From contig NZ_QQTO01000022.1 of assembly GCF_003351345.1 (NCBI RefSeq), positions 186,001-250,000 on the forward strand: DNA of 64,000 bases, given 5' to 3'. Each line of letters starts with the position of its first letter. The first letter of the stretch is position 1. Shown one piece after another: positions 50,216 through 59,374 of the stretch. The notes beneath the pieces are model-generated. The model did no database searches. It had not been told where the DNA came from and worked only from the letters and a program-made list of their open reading frames with translations. The position numbers were made by a program, and so were the translations under genes. This DNA comes from Allobosea caraganae (GTDB taxonomy: Bacteria > Pseudomonadota > Alphaproteobacteria > Rhizobiales > Beijerinckiaceae).

Positions 50216-53200
50216 ACGTCTCCGGCTTCTGCATCCGCCACCCGGTCGCGACCATCCTGATGTCGATGACCCTGATCCTGGGCGGCCTCTTCGCCTACAA
50301 GTTCCTGCCGGTCGCGGCGCTGCCGCGGGCGGAGTTCCCGGTGGTCAACGTCTCCGCGCAGCTGCCCGGCGCCTCGCCCGACACGATGGCGACCTCGGTG
50401 GCGACGCCGCTGATCAAGCAGTTCGCCACGATCGCCGGCATCGACTCGATCTCGACCACGAACTCGCAGGGCTCGACCTCGATCGCGATCCAGTTCGTGC
50501 TCACCCGCAACATCGACGCCGCCGCAGCCGACGTGCAGGCCGCCATCACCCGGGCGCAGAAGCAGCTCCCGGACGAGATGACCAACCCGCCGAGCTACCG
50601 CAAGGTCAACCCGGCCGACGCGCCGATCATCCTGCTCGCGCTCGCCAGCAACGTCGTGCCGCTGCCGCAGCTCGACGCCTTCGCCCAGCAGGTGATCTCG
50701 CCGGCGCTCTCGACCGTCGACGGCGTGGCGCAGGTGCAGATCTTCGGCAGCCAGAAATATGCCGTGCGCATCCAGATCGACCCGACCGCGCTGGCCGCGC
50801 GCGGCATCGGCGTCGACGAGCTCCAGGCCGCGATCACCGCCGCCAACGACAACGCCCCGGTCGGCACCGTCCAGAACACCGCGCAGCAGCTCACCATCCA
50901 GGCGCGCACCCAGCTCTTCGACGCCGCGCAGTTCGCCAAGGTCATCATCGCCACCCGCAACGGCAAGCCGGTCCGGCTCGGCGACGTCACCAAGGTGATC
51001 GACTCCGTCGAGAACAACCAGACCGCCAGCACCTATGACGGCACGCCGGCGATCGTGCTCGCCGTGCAGCGCCAGCCCGACGCCAACACGGTCGACGTGG
51101 TCGACCGGGTCAAGTCGATGCTGCCGAGCTTCCAGGAGCAATTGCCCGCCGCGGCGACGATCCAGCGCCTGAACGACCGCTCGACCTCGATCCGCGCCGC
51201 GGTCGAGGACGTCCAGTTCACGCTCGGGCTCACCATCATCCTCGTCGTCATGGTGATCTTCGTCTTCCTGCGCCGGCTCGCGGCGACGCTGATCCCGGCC
51301 GTCGCGGTGCCGATCTCGATCATGGCGACGCTCGGCGCGATGTACCTGTTCGGTTTCTCGATCGACAACATCTCGCTGCTCGGCCTGACGCTCTCGGTCG
51401 GCCTCGTCGTCGACGACGCCATCGTCATGCTGGAGAACATCGTCCGCCACATGGAGGAGGACGGGCTCTCGGCCTTCGACGCCGCCGTGAAGGGCTCGGG
51501 TGAGATCGGCTTCACCATCCTGTCGATCTCGATCTCGCTGGTCGCGGTGTTCATCCCGGTGCTGCTGATGGGCGGCGTGATCGGGCGCATCTTCAACGAG
51601 TTCGCCGTCGTCGTCGTGGTCGCGATCCTGGCTTCGGCCTTCGTCTCGCTGACGCTGACGCCGATGCTGTGCTCGCGCCTGCTGAGCTCGGCCGATGTCC
51701 ACCATCACGGCAAGCCCGAGACCGGCATCAACGGCTGGCTCGAGCGCGGCTTCGACAAGCTGGTCGACTGGTACGATGCCGGGCTGAAGCTCTGCCTGCG
51801 CTTCCAGCCGGTCATCCTCCTCGTCTTCTTCGCGACGGTGGGCGGCACCATCTGGATGCTGAACACCACGCCGAAGGGCTTCTTTCCGCAGGAGGATATC
51901 GGCCAGCTCCAGGTCTCGACCGAGGCGCGCCAGGACATCTCCTTCCCGGCCATGCAGGTCCTGCAGAAGCAGGTCGCCGACACGTTCAGCAAGTCACCCT
52001 ATGTCGCGCATGTCGCCTCGTCGACCGGCAACTCGAACGTCAGCGCCGGCGGCCTCAACGCCGGGCGGCTCTTCGTCGAGCTGAAGCCGCGCGACCAGCG
52101 GCCGGCGCTGCAGCCGATGCTCGCCGATCTGCGGCGCGAGCTCGCCCAGATCCCCGGCATCAACACCTACATGACGCCGGTGCAGAACCTGAACATCGGC
52201 GCGCGCTCCTCGAAGAGCCAGTACCAGCTCGTCGTCCAGGGCCTCGACCAGGGGCTGATGAACGACTGGGCGACCAGGCTCGCCGACGCGATGTCGCAAG
52301 ACCGCGCGCATTTCGTCGACGTCACCACCGACCTGCAGAACAACGCGCTCGAAGCCACCCTGGTGATCGACCGCGACAAGGCCAACCAGCTCGGCATCTC
52401 CGCCGACGTGCTGCGCTCGACGCTCTATTCCGGCTTCGGCGCCAGGCAGGTCTCGACCATCTACAAGACCGGCGACAACTACGCCGTGATCGTCGAGTTC
52501 GACCCGAACCTCAACTGGTCGGCCGACAAGCTCGACAGCATGCGCGTCCGCTCCGGCAACGGCACGCTGATCCCGCTCAGCTCCGTCGCCCATGTCGAGC
52601 GCACCGCCGGCCAGCTCACCGTCAACCAGCTCGGCCAGCTCCCGGCCGTGACGATCTCCTACAACCTGCCGGCGGGCGTCGCGCTCGGCGACAGCGTCAC
52701 GCGGATCAACGAACTGAAGCAGGAGATCAAGCTGCCGGCGACGCTCTCGACCACGCTGGCCGGCACCGCCAAGACCTTCCAGGATTCGCTCGCCAACCAG
52801 GGCCTGCTGATCCTGGGCGCGATCGTGACGATCTACATCGTGCTCGGCATCCTCTACGAGAGCTTCATCCACCCGCTGACCATCCTGACCGGCCTGCCGG
52901 CGGCGGCGATGGGCGCGCTCGGCGCGATCCGGCTGTTCGGGCTCGACCTCTCGGTGATCGCGATCATCGGCCTGCTCATGCTGATCGGCATCGTCAAGAA
53001 GAACGCGATCATGATGATCGACGTCGCGCTGGTATTGCAGCGCGACGGCAAGCCGCCGGAGGAGGCGATCCACGAGGCCTGCCTGATGCGGTTCAGGCCG
53101 ATCCTGATGACGACGCTGGCGGCGATGATGGGCACCTTGCCGATCGCGATCGGCGCCGGCGCCAGCGCCGAGCTGCGCCAGCCGCTCGGCATCGCGGTGG

Positions 53201-53379
53201 TCGGCGGCCTGGTGATCTCCCAGGTGCTGACCCTGTTCATCACCCCGGTGCTCTACCTCTACATGGAGCGGCTGTCGCAGGCGCTGCTCGGGCTGGGCAA
53301 GCTGTTCAAGCGCAAGCCCCCGGCGGCGAATGACGACGACAAGGGCCACCAGCACGAACTGCCGCTGGCGGCGGAGTGA
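50212..53379 (+). CDS. RND multidrug efflux permease (HAE1 family, MdtB/MdtC-like)
   Basis: A 1055-aa proton-driven inner-membrane pump with twelve transmembrane helices and two large periplasmic loops. The N-terminus FCIRHPVATILMSMTLILGG, the TM4 motif GLVVDDAIVMLENIVRH with its two Asp residues for proton relay, and the GIVKKNAIMMID repeat are typical of the HAE1 group. The charged C-terminal tail is cytoplasmic. A single permease gene suggests a homotrimer. The substrate cannot be predicted. A pair of A-type hairpins follows the stop. Confidence 0.94.
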   Translation: MNVSGFCIRHPVATILMSMTLILGGLFAYKFLPVAALPRAEFPVVNVSAQLPGASPDTMATSVATPLIKQFATIAGIDSISTTNSQGSTSIAIQFVLTRNIDAAAADVQAAITRAQKQLPDEMTNPPSYRKVNPADAPIILLALASNVVPLPQLDAFAQQVISPALSTVDGVAQVQIFGSQKYAVRIQIDPTALAARGIGVDELQAAITAANDNAPVGTVQNTAQQLTIQARTQLFDAAQFAKVIIATRNGKPVRLGDVTKVIDSVENNQTASTYDGTPAIVLAVQRQPDANTVDVVDRVKSMLPSFQEQLPAAATIQRLNDRSTSIRAAVEDVQFTLGLTIILVVMVIFVFLRRLAATLIPAVAVPISIMATLGAMYLFGFSIDNISLLGLTLSVGLVVDDAIVMLENIVRHMEEDGLSAFDAAVKGSGEIGFTILSISISLVAVFIPVLLMGGVIGRIFNEFAVVVVVAILASAFVSLTLTPMLCSRLLSSADVHHHGKPETGINGWLERGFDKLVDWYDAGLKLCLRFQPVILLVFFATVGGTIWMLNTTPKGFFPQEDIGQLQVSTEARQDISFPAMQVLQKQVADTFSKSPYVAHVASSTGNSNVSAGGLNAGRLFVELKPRDQRPALQPMLADLRRELAQIPGINTYMTPVQNLNIGARSSKSQYQLVVQGLDQGLMNDWATRLADAMSQDRAHFVDVTTDLQNNALEATLVIDRDKANQLGISADVLRSTLYSGFGARQVSTIYKTGDNYAVIVEFDPNLNWSADKLDSMRVRSGNGTLIPLSSVAHVERTAGQLTVNQLGQLPAVTISYNLPAGVALGDSVTRINELKQEIKLPATLSTTLAGTAKTFQDSLANQGLLILGAIVTIYIVLGILYESFIHPLTILTGLPAAAMGALGAIRLFGLDLSVIAIIGLLMLIGIVKKNAIMMIDVALVLQRDGKPPEEAIHEACLMRFRPILMTTLAAMMGTLPIAIGAGASAELRQPLGIAVVGGLVISQVLTLFITPVLYLYMERLSQALLGLGKLFKRKPPAANDDDKGHQHELPLAAE

Positions 53380-53409
53380 TCCTCGACGTTCTCAATAAGA
53401 GCGCGGGAG

Positions 53410-53543
53410 CCCTCTCCTGTAAGGAGAGGGTTGGGTGAGGTGTAGGCCGTTGGACCAGAGAAGCGGCAAGGTTGCGGCGGGCAAGTCGAGGCCAGACGAG
53501 TTCTGGCCTACACCTCACCCTGCCCTCTCCTTACAGGAGAGGG
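53410..53543. repeat. A-type paired hairpin repeat in a convergent junction
   Basis: Hairpins lie at 53410-53430 and 53523-53543, with GGTTGGGTGAGGTGTAGGCC and the complementary tail. It fills the gap between the convergent RND permease and DUF1330 genes. The architecture is the same as at 6081-6213. Confidence 0.8.
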
Positions 53544-53579
53544 TTCCCCGCGGTTCGTCCTCGAAGTGTCGCAACCAAC

Positions 53580-53888
53580 TCAATCGCCCGGCTGTGCGCC
53601 GTCGTAGCCGCCGATGATCACGAGGTCGACCTGGCCGACCTGGGCCAGGTGCTTCACCGCCTCCTGATACTCAGGCGACTCGTAGCAGGCGCGCGCCGTC
53701 GCCTCGTCCTTGAACTCGATGACGACGTTGTGCTTGCGGCCCTCGCCGCGGGCGAGTTTGTACTCGCCGCCGCGGACCAGGAATTTGGCGCCGTACTTGG
53801 CGAAGGCGATGGCGTTCAGCGCACGGTACTTGGCATATTCGGCGTCGTTCTCGACATCGACGCGGGCGATCCAGTAGCCCTTCGCCAT
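53580..53888 (-). CDS. DUF1330 family protein
   Basis: A 102-aa ferredoxin-like alpha/beta protein. KGYWIARVDVENDAEYAKY at the start and GEGRKHNVVIEFKDEATARA in the middle are the DUF1330 hallmarks, and a Glu-Tyr pair (SPEYQEA) follows. The family belongs to the dimeric alpha-beta barrel group and is of uncertain function. It starts 3 bp after a paralogue of similar length, so the pair arose by tandem duplication and may form a heterodimer. Confidence 0.88.
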   Translation of the reverse strand: MAKGYWIARVDVENDAEYAKYRALNAIAFAKYGAKFLVRGGEYKLARGEGRKHNVVIEFKDEATARACYESPEYQEAVKHLAQVGQVDLVIIGGYDGAQPGD

Positions 53889-53891
53889 GGC

Positions 53892-54188
53892 TCAGACCCC
53901 TTCGACGATGATGATGTCGATCTCTCCCGCGCCCTCGCGCTCCTTGCGGGCGGCGGCGTATTCCTGCGAGAGGGCATAGGCCTTGGCCGCCTCGAAGCTC
54001 GCGAACTCGATGATGACGTTGCGGGCGCGGCCCTCGCCTTCCGCCACCGTCATCAGGCCGCCGCGCGCCAGCGGCGTGCCGCCATACTGCTTGATCGCTT
54101 CCGAGGCCTTGGCGGCATAGGCCGCCCACAGCGACGCGTTGGTGACCTTGGCGCGCGCCACGACATAACCCTTGGGCATTTTCGGCAT
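53892..54188 (-). CDS. DUF1330 family protein (tandem paralogue)
   Basis: 98 aa. KGYVVARAKVTNASLWAAY and GEGRARNVIIEFASFEAAKA align with the neighbour at 53580, but the two have diverged widely, so the duplication is old. Small, soluble, no signal peptide. It is the first gene of a two-gene unit on the minus strand. Confidence 0.88.
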   Translation of the reverse strand: MPKMPKGYVVARAKVTNASLWAAYAAKASEAIKQYGGTPLARGGLMTVAEGEGRARNVIIEFASFEAAKAYALSQEYAAARKEREGAGEIDIIIVEGV

Positions 54189-54274
54189 CCGTTCTTGGGG
54201 ACAGAAGCCGCGAGCTTAGAGTACGGCGCCGAAAAGGGGGACCCGGTTTTCGGGCGGCGCCATGCTCCGCTTTT
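54189..54274. repeat. Diverged E/D-type repeat between DUF1330 and pyrF
   Basis: GGCGCCGAAAAGGGGGACCC and GGTTTTCGGGCGGCGCCATG (about 54225-54265) form an imperfect inverted repeat (GGCGCC...GGCGCC) with the GAAAA/TTTTC core shared by the repeats at 25526 and 33427. It could terminate the upstream pyrF transcript on the minus strand. Confidence 0.5.
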
Positions 54275-54985
54275 TCATGACGCGGCGGCGATCTCGTCCA
54301 TGATCGCGGCCGCCGCGGCGCGCGGGTCGGCGGCGCGAATGACGGGACGCCCGACGACGAGATGGTCGGCGCCGGCGCGGATCGCCTCGCCGGGCGTCAG
54401 CGTACGCTTCTGGTCGCCGGCGGCGCTGCCGGACGGCCGGATGCCCGGCGTGACGATGAGCATGTCCGGGCCGATGACGTCGCGGACGATCTCGGTCTCA
54501 GCGGCGGAGCAGACGATGCCGTCGATGCCGGTGGTGCGGGCCTGCTCGGCGCGCAGGCGCACGAGGTCGCGCACCGCAAGGCTGTAGCCGGCGTCGCGCA
54601 GGTCGGTGTCGTCATAGGAGGTCAGCGCGGTGACGGCGAGCAGCTTGAGCTTGGCGTCGCCCCGCCCTTCGACCGCGCCGCGCATGGTCTGCGGATAGGC
54701 GTGCACGGTGAGGAAGGTGACGCCGAGCTTGGTCAGCGATTCGACGCCCTCGGTGACGGTGTTGCCGATATCGTGGAGCTTGAGGTCAAGGAAGACCTGC
54801 TTGCCCTCGGTGACCAGCTGGCGGGCGAGGTCGAGCCCACCGGCGAAGGCGAGGCGATAGCCGATCTTGTAGAAGGTGGCGCCATCGCCAAGGTCCGAGA
54901 CGATGCGGTAGGCGTCCCAGACCGTCGGCACGTCGAGGGCAACGATGAGGCGGTCGCGGATGTCGTTGATCTTCGCGTGGGTCAT
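54275..54985 (-). CDS. pyrF: Orotidine-5'-phosphate decarboxylase
   Basis: 236 aa. PyrF converts OMP to UMP, the last step of de novo pyrimidine synthesis. The N-terminal [10 protein letters not shown] strand, the catalytic Lys/Asp cluster [11 protein letters not shown] and the phosphate-binding VTPGIRP and [11 protein letters not shown] motifs are intact, and the length is standard. It appears to be transcribed alone. Confidence 0.97.
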   Translation of the reverse strand: MTHAKINDIRDRLIVALDVPTVWDAYRIVSDLGDGATFYKIGYRLAFAGGLDLARQLVTEGKQVFLDLKLHDIGNTVTEGVESLTKLGVTFLTVHAYPQTMRGAVEGRGDAKLKLLAVTALTSYDDTDLRDAGYSLAVRDLVRLRAEQARTTGIDGIVCSAAETEIVRDVIGPDMLIVTPGIRPSGSAAGDQKRTLTPGEAIRAGADHLVVGRPVIRAADPRAAAAAIMDEIAAAS

Positions 54986-55043
54986 CGGCCGCCTCCTCTG
55001 CTCGCGAGCGTAGGGCCACGATTCTGAGGCGAGCGCAACTTTT

Positions 55044-55206
55044 CCCTTCTCCCCCTGCGGGAGAAGGTGGCTCCGCGAAGCGGAGACGGATGAGGGGTCG
55101 CGCCACGCTTCGAACTATCGGCGGATGGCATACACGCCCCTTGGAAAGGGCAGTGCGACCCCTCATCCGCCCCTTCGGGGCACCTTCTCCCGCAGGGGGA
55201 GAAGGA
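55044..55206. repeat. C-type long inverted repeat (dispersed intergenic element)
   Basis: The left arm runs from CCCTTCTCCCCCTGCGGGAG (55044) through GATGAGGGGTCGC. The right arm GCGACCCCTCATCCGC begins at 55155 and ends CGCAGGGGGAGAAGG. Each arm also contains a small internal hairpin. It fills the 229-bp gap between the FrnE-like gene and pyrF, which run in the same direction, and may act as a terminator. No gene is visible. Confidence 0.8.
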
Positions 55207-55214
55207 AAGGACCG

Positions 55215-55859
55215 CTACTCCGCGCCTTGCAGCACCTGCTGGAAGACCTGCGCCCAGACGTCCGGCGTCTGCGCACCGGAGACCGCGAGCTTGCCGTCGA
55301 TGATGAAGAAGGGCACGCCGGTGACGCCGACCTTCTGGGCGTGGGCCTCGAGCCCGATGATGCTCTCGCGCAGCTCGTCATTGGTGAGCTCGTCGCGCGC
55401 GGCGGTCTCCTCGAAGCCGAGCTCGACCGCGATCGCGACCAGCGTCTCGATATCGCCGATATCGCGGCCATCCTGGAAATAGGCCTTGAACAGGGCAGCC
55501 GTCATCTCGCTGCCGCGCTGCACGGTCGAGGCGGCGGCGATCAGCATGTGGGCCATGCGCGTGTTGACGCTCCTCGTGACCTTGGACCAGTTGAAGGTGA
55601 CGCCGCTTTCGAGCGCGGCTTCCGACAGGCGCGTCTCGATCTCCTTGCGCTTGCCGGGGCCGAACTTGGCGTTGAGATAGGTGGTGCGGTCCATGCCCTC
55701 TTCGGGCATCTCCGGATTCAGCTCGTAGGGCAGCCAGGTGATGGCGACGCGGTCGGTCAGGCCGTGAGTGGCCAGAGCCGCCTCCAGCCTCGCCTTGCCG
55801 ATGAAGCACCAGGGGCAGACGACGTCCGAGACGATCGCGATGGGCATTTTCTCTTGCAT
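55215..55859 (-). CDS. DsbA family oxidoreductase (FrnE-like)
   Basis: 214 aa from the ATG at 55859; an upstream in-frame start at 56006 lies inside epmB. The thioredoxin-fold active site CPWC is in SDVVCPWCFIGKARLEAAL near residue 14-17. The helical insert and the C-terminal GVPFFIIDGKLAVSGAQ (cis-Pro loop) match the FrnE branch, which is cytoplasmic since no signal peptide is present. It probably acts in thiol redox or 2-hydroxychromene-like isomerisation chemistry. It follows epmB by 34 bp. Confidence 0.9.
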   Translation of the reverse strand: MQEKMPIAIVSDVVCPWCFIGKARLEAALATHGLTDRVAITWLPYELNPEMPEEGMDRTTYLNAKFGPGKRKEIETRLSEAALESGVTFNWSKVTRSVNTRMAHMLIAAASTVQRGSEMTAALFKAYFQDGRDIGDIETLVAIAVELGFEETAARDELTNDELRESIIGLEAHAQKVGVTGVPFFIIDGKLAVSGAQTPDVWAQVFQQVLQGAE

Positions 55860-55893
55860 GATCGCTCCTTCGCGATGCTTGCGTCCGAAACGC

Positions 55894-56943
55894 TCAGGCC
55901 GGCGGGTAAAGGTGCCGCGTGCCGAAACGGTCTTCGACGGTTTGCTCTCCAGGCGTCTCGCAGCTGGAGAGGAATGAGGGGCCGACCGGGATCTTGCCGG
56001 CGCCACCGGGGATGTCGAGGATATAGGTCGGCTGGCACAGGCCGGAAAGGTTTCCGCGCAAGCTTTTGACGAGGGCCTGCCCCTCCTCCAGCGAAAGCCG
56101 GAACTGCGCGGTGCCCGGCGCGAGGTCGGGATGATGAAGGTAATAGGGCTTGACCCGGTTCTCGACGAAAGCGCGCATCAGCGCTCCCAACGTCGCGACA
56201 TCGGCATTGACGCCGCGCAGCAGCACGCTCTGGCTGAGCAGGACATGACCGGCATCAGCGAGGCGGGCGATTGCGGCGCAGGCCTCCGGCGTGAACTCGC
56301 GCGGATGGTTGGCGTGGATCGCGATGTAGCTCGCCTTGCCCTGGATGCGCAGCGCGCGGGCGTAGTCGGCCGTGACGCGGGCGGGATCGACCATCGGCAC
56401 GCGGGTGTGCCAGCGCGTGACCTTGATGTGCGGGATCGCGGCGAGGCGCCTGGCGACCTCGCGGACGCGGCGGGCGGAGAGGATGAACGGGTCGCCGCCG
56501 GTCATGATCACCTCCCAGATCTCCGGCCGGGAGGCGAGGTAGGCGAGCGCGGCCTCAAACTTCTCGCCCGAGAGCGAGGCGCCGCCCGGCCCGACCATCT
56601 CTCGCCGGAAGCAGAAGCGGCAATAGACCGGGCAGGCATGCACCAGCTTCAGCAGCGCGCGGTCGGGGTAGCGATGCACGATGCCCTCGACCGGCGAATG
56701 GGCCTCGTCGCCAATCGGATCGGCCAGTTCCTCGGCCTGAGTCTCCAGTTCCGATGGATCGGGGATGAACTGGCGCGCGATCGGGTCGGCCGCGTCGGTC
56801 GGGTCGATCAGTGCGGCGAGCGCCGGCGTCACCGAGACGGCGTAGCGCGCGGCGACCGCTTCCAGCGCCTCGCGCTTTTCGGGCGCGACGAGCCCGCGCT
56901 CGACGAGCGCCGCGATGCTGCGCAGGGGTGTAACAGCGTTCAT
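55894..56943 (-). CDS. epmB: EF-P lysine 2,3-aminomutase-like radical SAM enzyme EpmB
   Basis: 349 aa. The radical SAM cluster motif CPVYCRFCFRRE is complete, and GGDPFILS and the lysine-2,3-aminomutase-type core follow. EpmB makes (R)-beta-lysine from lysine for attachment to EF-P by EpmA. The start overlaps the epmA stop by four bases (ATGA), so the two modification genes are translationally coupled, and efp itself is less than 2 kb away on the other strand. The context supports EpmB over a catabolic lysine 2,3-aminomutase. Confidence 0.93.
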   Translation of the reverse strand: MNAVTPLRSIAALVERGLVAPEKREALEAVAARYAVSVTPALAALIDPTDAADPIARQFIPDPSELETQAEELADPIGDEAHSPVEGIVHRYPDRALLKLVHACPVYCRFCFRREMVGPGGASLSGEKFEAALAYLASRPEIWEVIMTGGDPFILSARRVREVARRLAAIPHIKVTRWHTRVPMVDPARVTADYARALRIQGKASYIAIHANHPREFTPEACAAIARLADAGHVLLSQSVLLRGVNADVATLGALMRAFVENRVKPYYLHHPDLAPGTAQFRLSLEEGQALVKSLRGNLSGLCQPTYILDIPGGAGKIPVGPSFLSSCETPGEQTVEDRFGTRHLYPPA

Positions 56944-58001
56944 CGCTGCCTGTTGCCCGGTTCCGCGACCGGCGTCCAGAGCACGTCCTCGATCCGGCGC
57001 GCGCCGGTGCAGAGCATCACCAGCCGGTCGAAGCCGAGCGCGATGCCCGACGCCTGCGGCATTTGCCCGAGCGCGGCGAGGAAATCCTCGTCGATCGGGT
57101 AGCGCTCGCCATAGATGCGCGCCTTCTCGTCCATATCCGCCTCGAAGCGCCGGCGCTGCTCAGCCGCATCAGTCAATTCGCCGAAGGCATTGGCGAGCTC
57201 GACGCCGCAGGCATAGAGCTCGAAGCGCTCGGCCACGCGCGGATCGCCCGGCTTCGGCCGCGCCAGGGCCGCCTCCGAGATCGGGTATTCGCACAGGATG
57301 GTGGCGCGGCCGCGGCCGAGATGCGGCTCGATCTTTTCGGAGAGGATACGGCTGAAGATGTCCGACCAGGTGTCGTCGGCCGCGAGGCGGATGCCGACTC
57401 TTGTCGCCGCGGCCGCGAACGCAGCGCGGTCGGTCGCGCCATCCGCCGCCACAGTCGCCAGCAGGTCGATGCCGGCATGGCGCGCGAAGGCGTCGTGAAG
57501 GGTTAGGCGCTCGGGTTCGGCGAAGGGATCGACTGAGACGCCGCGCCATTGCAGCGTGGTCGCGCCAGCGGCCCGCGCGGCCTCAGCCAGCAAGGCGGTG
57601 CTATCCGCCATCAACACCTCATAGCCCTCCCCCGTCCGATACCATTCCAGCATCGTGAACTCGGGGTGGTGCAGCGCGGTGCGCTCGCGGTTGCGGAAGA
57701 CGCGGGCGAAATCGAAGATACGCCGCTCACCGGCGGCCAGCAGCTTCTTGGCAGCGAATTCCGGCGAGGTGTGCAGGTAATAGTCATGGCCCGCGCCGGC
57801 ATCGTCGATCAGCGTGGTACCGAAGCCGTGTAGATGGGTCTCGTTGCCGGGCGAGACCTGCAGGATCGCCGCCTCGACCTCGGTGAAGTCGCGCGCCTCG
57901 AACCAGCGCCTGAGCGCCGCCTTGATGCGCCCGCGTGCCAGCAAGGCGGGGCGGCGGTCGGCGTGGATGTCCGGCCGCCAGAAGGGTGATGCTTGCGTCA
58001 T
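56940..58001 (-). CDS. epmA: EF-P--(R)-beta-lysine ligase EpmA
   Basis: 353 aa from the ATG at 58001 (a TTG directly before extends it by one). A class II lysyl-tRNA synthetase-like catalytic core without an anticodon-binding domain. FRNRERTALHHPEFTMLEW (motif 2) and GIALGFDRLVML (motif 3) are intact. It ligates (R)-beta-lysine to the conserved EF-P lysine. It is coupled to epmB. Confidence 0.94.
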   Translation of the reverse strand: MTQASPFWRPDIHADRRPALLARGRIKAALRRWFEARDFTEVEAAILQVSPGNETHLHGFGTTLIDDAGAGHDYYLHTSPEFAAKKLLAAGERRIFDFARVFRNRERTALHHPEFTMLEWYRTGEGYEVLMADSTALLAEAARAAGATTLQWRGVSVDPFAEPERLTLHDAFARHAGIDLLATVAADGATDRAAFAAAATRVGIRLAADDTWSDIFSRILSEKIEPHLGRGRATILCEYPISEAALARPKPGDPRVAERFELYACGVELANAFGELTDAAEQRRRFEADMDEKARIYGERYPIDEDFLAALGQMPQASGIALGFDRLVMLCTGARRIEDVLWTPVAEPGNRQR

Positions 58002-58012
58002 CAAAGGTGTCG

Positions 58013-58303
58013 TCAGCCCGTCCGCTTGAACAAGGCGTCGCGGAGAATATCGTTGATCCGCGTCTGCCAGCCGGCGCCGTCCTGCTTGACGCGCTCGATC
58101 ACGTCCTGATCGAGTCTGATGCTGACGAGCTTCTTGGTCGGCGCCTTCTGCGCGCCGCGCTCGCCGCGATGGCGGCGCATGGCCTCCAAAAACTCCGGCG
58201 AGAGGAACTCGGACGCAGGCCGCATCTCGGCGAAATCCTTGGCCGTCAGTTCCCGGACCTCGCCTTCGGCATCGGTCAGCGGCTCACGGGGCTTTTTCGA
58301 CAT
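58013..58303 (-). CDS. brnA: BrnA family antitoxin
   Basis: 96 aa from the ATG at 58303. The C-terminal ribbon-helix-helix region (KKLVSIRLDQDVIERVKQDG and WQTRINDILRDAL) is the BrnA DNA-binding domain. BrnA neutralises BrnT and represses the operon. It follows the frameshifted toxin, whose reading frame would overlap this start by about 20 bases, the normal BrnT-BrnA order. Confidence 0.9.
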   Translation of the reverse strand: MSKKPREPLTDAEGEVRELTAKDFAEMRPASEFLSPEFLEAMRRHRGERGAQKAPTKKLVSIRLDQDVIERVKQDGAGWQTRINDILRDALFKRTG

Positions 58304-58557
58304 GTTGTCTGATCTCCCTGTCATTTGCTTTGCGAAAGCTGATGACGCGGATCCCGTCTGGCGTGGGGTGTATAACACAACACGTGCAGACGGAGTTCGA
58401 CGAAGCCGGTCGCGATAAATCGTCTCTCCGGATAAGCGAAGCGCAGGTCTTCCTTGATAACCGCGGAATCGAAATCGAAATCGTAGGCGCGATCGAACGG
58501 CAGACCACGCTCCCGCTCATTGCGCTCGCTTTTCGCCGGATCGAAAGTGATCTCCAC
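58284..58557 (-). pseudogene. brnT: BrnT family toxin, disrupted by a single-base frameshift
   Basis: The first frame (from ATG 58557) encodes [20 protein letters not shown] and RLHVLCYTP, the BrnT N-terminal two thirds, then runs off into HARRDPRH. The next frame encodes PDGIRVISFRKANDREIRQH, the conserved BrnT C-terminus. They join perfectly if one base is removed from the G run at 58365-58368 (CCCC on the coding strand). BrnT is a ribonuclease toxin; without the C-terminal part it should be inactive. A sequencing error in the homopolymer is the alternative. Confidence 0.85.
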
Positions 58558-58709
58558 GATTTAATTGTATCTACACGACGACGAAGTCAAGCCGCCAGCG
58601 TACCGAATCCGTCGGACGGCTTCCGTTTCGAGCCCCGATGCGGTACTTGCGCGGCAACGAAATTCGCATAGCGCGCGCCAGGGCCGCGCCCCAGCAAGGA
58701 AGTCGTACC
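58558..58709. promoter_or_regulatory. Divergent region between brnT and efp
   Basis: A 152-bp gap with an AT-rich part (CGATTTAATTGTATCTACAC, about 58558-58576) immediately before brnT, likely its promoter and BrnA operator. AAGGA at 58696-58700 serves efp. No gene is visible. Confidence 0.5.
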
Positions 58710-59279
58710 GTGGTCAAGGTCATCGCCAGCTCCGTCCGCAAGGGCAACGTCCTCGATCTCGACGGGCATCTCTGCTCCGTCATCTCGGCCGAAAGCTTCT
58801 TTCCCGGCAAGGGCACGCCGACGACGCAGATCGACATGCGCCGCATCTCCGACGGCGTGAAGATGACCCAGCGCTACAAGACGACCGAGCAGGTCGAGCG
58901 CGCCTATGTCGAGGACCGCGACTACACCTATCTCTACCAGGACGGCGAGCAGTACGTCTTCATGAACCCGGAGACCTTCGACCAGATCAACGTCGATGGC
59001 GACGTGGTCGGCGACATGTCGCCCTATCTCCAGGAAGGCATGAAGGTCACGCTCTCGGTGTTCGAGGAGAAGGCCGTCGCGATCGAGCTGCCGCAGCGCG
59101 TGACCTGCGAAGTCGCCGAGACCGAGCCGGTGACCAAGGGCCAGACCGCCTCCTCGTCCTACAAGCCGGCGATCCTGACCAACGGCGTGCGCACCGCCGT
59201 GCCGCCGCATATCGGCCCCGGCACCCGCATCGTGGTGATGACGGCCGACGGCGCCTATGTCGAGCGCGCGAAAGATTGA
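58710..59279 (+). CDS. efp: Elongation factor P
   Basis: 189 aa from a GTG at 58710, chosen because [18 protein letters not shown] begins the family's conserved sequence there. EF-P rescues ribosomes stalled at proline stretches. The KOW-like domain I loop [13 protein letters not shown] carries the Lys that EpmA modifies; OB domains II and III follow. The three genes efp, epmA and epmB are clustered, so this EF-P should be beta-lysylated. No epmC is seen here. Confidence 0.96.
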   Translation: MVKVIASSVRKGNVLDLDGHLCSVISAESFFPGKGTPTTQIDMRRISDGVKMTQRYKTTEQVERAYVEDRDYTYLYQDGEQYVFMNPETFDQINVDGDVVGDMSPYLQEGMKVTLSVFEEKAVAIELPQRVTCEVAETEPVTKGQTASSSYKPAILTNGVRTAVPPHIGPGTRIVVMTADGAYVERAKD

Positions 59280-59329
59280 TCTGATTTCGCACGCCTGAAG
59301 AGAAGGCGATGCTCTATAGCGATCCATAG

Positions 59330-59355
59330 CGGGCCCTTTCCGGGCCCGTTGTCGT
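59330..59355 (+). terminator. Rho-independent terminator candidate after efp
   Basis: A perfect 7-bp GC stem, CGGGCCC (59330-59336) and GGGCCCG (59342-59348), with loop TTTCC, followed by TTGTCGTTT. It lies 50 bp after the efp stop and 20 bp before the next start. The T tract is imperfect, so termination may be partial. Confidence 0.65.
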
Positions 59356-59374
59356 TTCGATAGGACGTTCCGCC

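Noticed and set aside
58321..58557. The first brnT frame as a complete 78-aa protein
   Set aside because: It lacks the conserved BrnT C-terminus, which is found intact in the adjacent frame, so a frameshift explains it better.
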